Shown here in pieces: positions 61,968 to 64,000 of a stretch of 64,000 bases of DNA. Source of the DNA: Ornithinimicrobium pratense (GTDB lineage Bacteria; Actinomycetota; Actinomycetes; Actinomycetales; Dermatophilaceae); contig NZ_CP044427.1 in NCBI RefSeq assembly GCF_008843165.1, forward strand, positions 1,116,001-1,180,000. The letters are read 5' to 3'. The notes beneath the pieces were generated by a model. The model did not search any database. It was given only the letters and a program-made list of their open reading frames with translations, and was not told where the DNA came from. Numbering within the stretch: the stretch's first letter is position 1; each line of letters starts with the position of its first letter. The position numbers and the translations under genes are program-made.

Positions 61968-62180
61968 TCAGGTGCCTTCCTGGTCAAGTCTCTCGAGGAT
62001 CCAGGCGCGTATAAGGGTGGGGACGGGGATGTGGTTGGCGTCGGCCACGCTCTGGATCTTGTCCTGCTCTGCGGCACTCAACCGCACCAGGAACACCGTC
62101 GAGAGGTCCAGGGGGTCCCTCTGTACTTGATCGGCAGACGCTTCCTCCGAGGTGGACTCGCAGTCCACAGGCCACCACAT
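61968..62180 (-). CDS. Small ribbon-helix-helix-like (CopG/antitoxin-like) protein
   Basis: 70 residues from ATG 62180. The C-terminal two thirds, VFLVRLSAAEQDKIQSVADA and VPTLIRAWILERL, have the strand-helix-helix pattern of RHH DNA-binding antitoxins. The N-terminal 25 residues are polar and might not be translated. It lies among fragments of a mobile element (integrase and Doc), so it may be an orphan antitoxin. Confidence 0.6.
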   Translation of the reverse strand: MWWPVDCESTSEEASADQVQRDPLDLSTVFLVRLSAAEQDKIQSVADANHIPVPTLIRAWILERLDQEGT

Positions 62181-62210
62181 CGATCGACCGCCGGTGACCA
62201 GCGGAACCGT

Positions 62211-63407
62211 TCACGGCCGACGTACGACAGGGCGGATGAAGGCTCCGATCGCGGCGACCGCGGCTGCTGCAATGAAGGCGATGAATGGGCCAGCGCTCGC
62301 CGAGAGAGCTCCCATGACGGGAGCACCGGCCGCCTGGCCGAGGGCGATGACGAGAAACGCTAATCCGACCCCGGCTGCGGGGGCCTGCGTGTAGACCTCG
62401 GTTCCCCCGATCAGCAGCAGCCCGGTCAACGCGATGTAGGCAGCACCGAAGGCCGCCGACGCGAGCCACGCGACCGCGACGATACCGGGATACGCGGCGA
62501 GGAGGCCTGTGGCCAGCCCCATGACGAGCATGGTCGTCACCCAACTGGCCCTGATGCCGAAGCAACGGCTCAGGTCGCCGGCTGCCGCACCGAGCACGCC
62601 GAAGGCGCCGAGGAAGACCCACGCGATGGACGAGGCGGATTCACTCATTCCTCCGGTGCTGACGAGTAAGTCACGACCGAAGGTCCACATCGCGGAGCTG
62701 GCGGCTCCCATCAGCGCGGCCGCCGTGAGCAGTCGGCCGCTGCCGGTGGGTAGGAGGGGGCGAGGGATGAGGGCATCGGCGGTGGTTGCGCCCGAGCGGT
62801 TCACCGGCCCGGAAGGAACAACGAAGGCGGCCCAGAGGGTGGCAAGGGCGCAGATGATCGCGAACAGAACCCAGGCGACCCGCCAGTGCTCGTGGGTAAG
62901 GAGTGCGATCGGGCCGGCAACAGCCACACCGATGCCGGTGCCGGCGTTGATCACCGTCTGCGTCCGGTTGCGCATCGGTGCCGGCACAGTGTGGGCAACC
63001 GCGTGGGCCAGGGGCGGCGATGCCACGCCGGTGCTCGATCCGGCGATGAGTACCCCTACCGCGAGCACTCCGGCAGTTGGCGCGGCCGCGACGATGAGCA
63101 CCCCGGCGGTCGCAGTCATTCCCGCTGCGACGGCGACGGCGCGTCCGCCGAACCGTGGGGTGAGGATCGTGGAGGCGATGATCGCAAGGCAGTATGAGAC
63201 GTAAGAGCCGGACGCGATCGCCCCGGCTGTGCCGGCATCCAGCGCGAACTCGGCGCGGAAGACCGGTACGAACAACCCGTAGGCGAACCGGGCCAGTCCG
63301 TAGCAGACCGCGATCAACGACAGCCCGGCGCCCGTCAGCCACAGTGACTGGCGCCGGCTGAGTAGGCCAGCCTCGTCCCCCTCGGCCACCATGCTCTGCT
63401 CCCGCAT
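62211..63407 (-). CDS. MFS transporter
   Basis: 398 residues from ATG 63407, where GGAG lies 6 bp upstream. Twelve helices in two halves; the loop between helices 2 and 3 reads LTPRFGGRAVAVAAGMTA, and helix 4-5 carries NAGTGIGVAVAGPIALL. It resembles YbfB/AraJ-like drug or sugar efflux proteins. It is divergent from a TetR gene across an 88-bp region with palindromes, so it is probably under its control. Confidence 0.92.
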   Translation of the reverse strand: MREQSMVAEGDEAGLLSRRQSLWLTGAGLSLIAVCYGLARFAYGLFVPVFRAEFALDAGTAGAIASGSYVSYCLAIIASTILTPRFGGRAVAVAAGMTATAGVLIVAAAPTAGVLAVGVLIAGSSTGVASPPLAHAVAHTVPAPMRNRTQTVINAGTGIGVAVAGPIALLTHEHWRVAWVLFAIICALATLWAAFVVPSGPVNRSGATTADALIPRPLLPTGSGRLLTAAALMGAASSAMWTFGRDLLVSTGGMSESASSIAWVFLGAFGVLGAAAGDLSRCFGIRASWVTTMLVMGLATGLLAAYPGIVAVAWLASAAFGAAYIALTGLLLIGGTEVYTQAPAAGVGLAFLVIALGQAAGAPVMGALSASAGPFIAFIAAAAVAAIGAFIRPVVRRP

Positions 63408-63421
63408 TATCCGCTCCAATC

Positions 63422-63458
63422 TCACAGATCTGTGAACCCAGAACACGGTACGTATACT
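63422..63458. promoter_or_regulatory. Operator/promoter region between MFS and TetR genes
   Basis: A perfect 14-bp palindrome TCACAGATCTGTGA lies at 63422-63435, and TATACT (63453-63458), inside a second partial palindrome ACGTATACTGGT, can serve as a -10 box toward the TetR gene. The position between the two divergent starts fits a TetR operator that controls both genes. Confidence 0.65.
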
Positions 63459-63495
63459 GGTCGGTGAAGTCAATGACGCGAGGCGAGGAGTTCAC

Positions 63496-64000
63496 ATGGA
63501 GGCCGAGGACGACTCCGCTGAGGTGCTACAAATGCCGCCGTTGACCGCTGGTGCGCGGCGCCTCGTGGAAGTAGCTTCCGAGCTGTTCTACCGGCATGGC
63601 ATCCATGCGGTCGGTGTCGATACGATCGCTGCGGAGTCGGGCATCACCAAACGCACTCTGTATGACCGGTTCGGGTCGAAAGACCAGCTCGTCGCGGTCT
63701 ACCTCCAGGCCCGTCACCAACGCTGGTGGGAACGGATGGAGCGGCGGGTGGCGCGGGAGTCGGAGTCTCCGGTGCTCGCCCTTTTCGATTCGTACGCCCA
63801 AGATTCCGAGTCATCGGATCGGGGCTGCGCGTTCATCAACGCTGCGGCGGAGTTGCCCGCCGATCATCCCGCCTACCGGGTCGTGCGCGCCCACAAACGA
63901 GCCGTGCTCGACCGCCTGGTCGAGCTGCTCGGCCCAGGTTCTGCCTCTCACCAGGAGTCTGTCGCCGTCGCTCAGGAGATCTACCTGCTGCTCGAAGGAG
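63496..64000 (+). CDS. TetR family transcriptional regulator, 5' part
   Basis: From ATG 63496, with GCGAGGAG in front; runs off the right edge after about 168 residues. The N-terminal helix-turn-helix is LVEVASELFYRHGIHAVGVD and TIAAESGITKRTLYDRFGSK. The C-terminal ligand domain begins around residue 70 and contains RGCAFINAAAEL, as in members that respond to small toxic compounds. It is divergent from the MFS gene, a common regulator/efflux pair. Confidence 0.93.
   Translation, partial: MEAEDDSAEVLQMPPLTAGARRLVEVASELFYRHGIHAVGVDTIAAESGITKRTLYDRFGSKDQLVAVYLQARHQRWWERMERRVARESESPVLALFDSYAQDSESSDRGCAFINAAAELPADHPAYRVVRAHKRAVLDRLVELLGPGSASHQESVAVAQEIYLLLEG

Noticed and set aside
1-64000. CRISPR arrays or known anti-phage systems
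   Set aside because: No regularly spaced repeats, cas genes, or restriction-modification or other recognised defence genes were found. The Doc fragment and RHH protein are relics, not a working system.

Overview
This 64 kb window is chromosomal DNA of a high-GC actinobacterium. Nearly every gene has G/C at third codon positions, GTG starts are common, and the gene content (SigJ/ECF41 sigma factor, WYL and YtrA-type regulators, a subtilase with CWB2 cell-wall repeats) is actinobacterial. A member of the Intrasporangiaceae/Ornithinimicrobium neighbourhood is plausible, but this is inference and cannot be proven without a search.

Layout. 0-5 kb: the 3' part of a dipeptide/oligopeptide ABC importer operon (solute-binding protein, two permeases, two ATPases). 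5-7 kb: a HIT hydrolase and a FUSC-type exporter. 7-20 kb: an accessory zone with small stand-alone enzymes (HAD, VOC, GNAT, two APH-like phosphotransferases), two different IS110-family elements, a truncated CpaF-type ATPase, a decayed P-loop kinase, a duplicated-domain lipoprotein and a sigJ/flavoprotein pair. 20-24 kb: an ABC exporter in one operon with its histidine kinase and response regulator. 24-29 kb: a decayed stretch (adenylyltransferase-like and methyltransferase genes with frameshifts, two unrelated-length EEP-family genes, one split by an IS3 element, one degenerate). 29-42 kb: VOC protein, CPBP protease, UspA, a tctCBA tricarboxylate transporter, small low-GC genes, LysR/EamA divergent pair, aldo-keto reductase and alpha/beta hydrolase. 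42-47 kb: a GntR-controlled operon with two ABC ATPases and two membrane proteins, then an ArsR/SRPBCC pair. 48-53 kb: a candidate structured RNA, L-lactate dehydrogenase, DUF2382 and DUF1990 proteins, a WYL regulator divergent from a VOC protein. 53-58 kb: a 1437-residue secreted subtilase. 58-64 kb: small genes, the second identical-length IS3 copy splitting a hypothetical gene, an integrase fragment, a Doc-toxin fragment, and a TetR/MFS divergent pair.

Two themes run through the window. First, IS3: both 1295-bp copies keep matching 3-bp target duplications, and removing either copy plus one duplication restores the host reading frame exactly. Second, many frameshifts: five of them (dppF, the adenylyltransferase, the methyltransferase, a decayed EEP gene, tctC) are each repaired by adding one base to a run of four or five G or C, and two runs of 12 and 16 G also occur. 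This looks more like homopolymer miscounting in the assembly than five independent mutations, so several 'pseudogenes' may be intact in the organism.

I did not find a convincing wholly new system. The best leads are the structured-RNA candidate near 48.3 kb, the IS110 leaders (likely guide-RNA regions, one with a hairpin that hides the ribosome-binding site), and the two paralogous exporter operons under different control.
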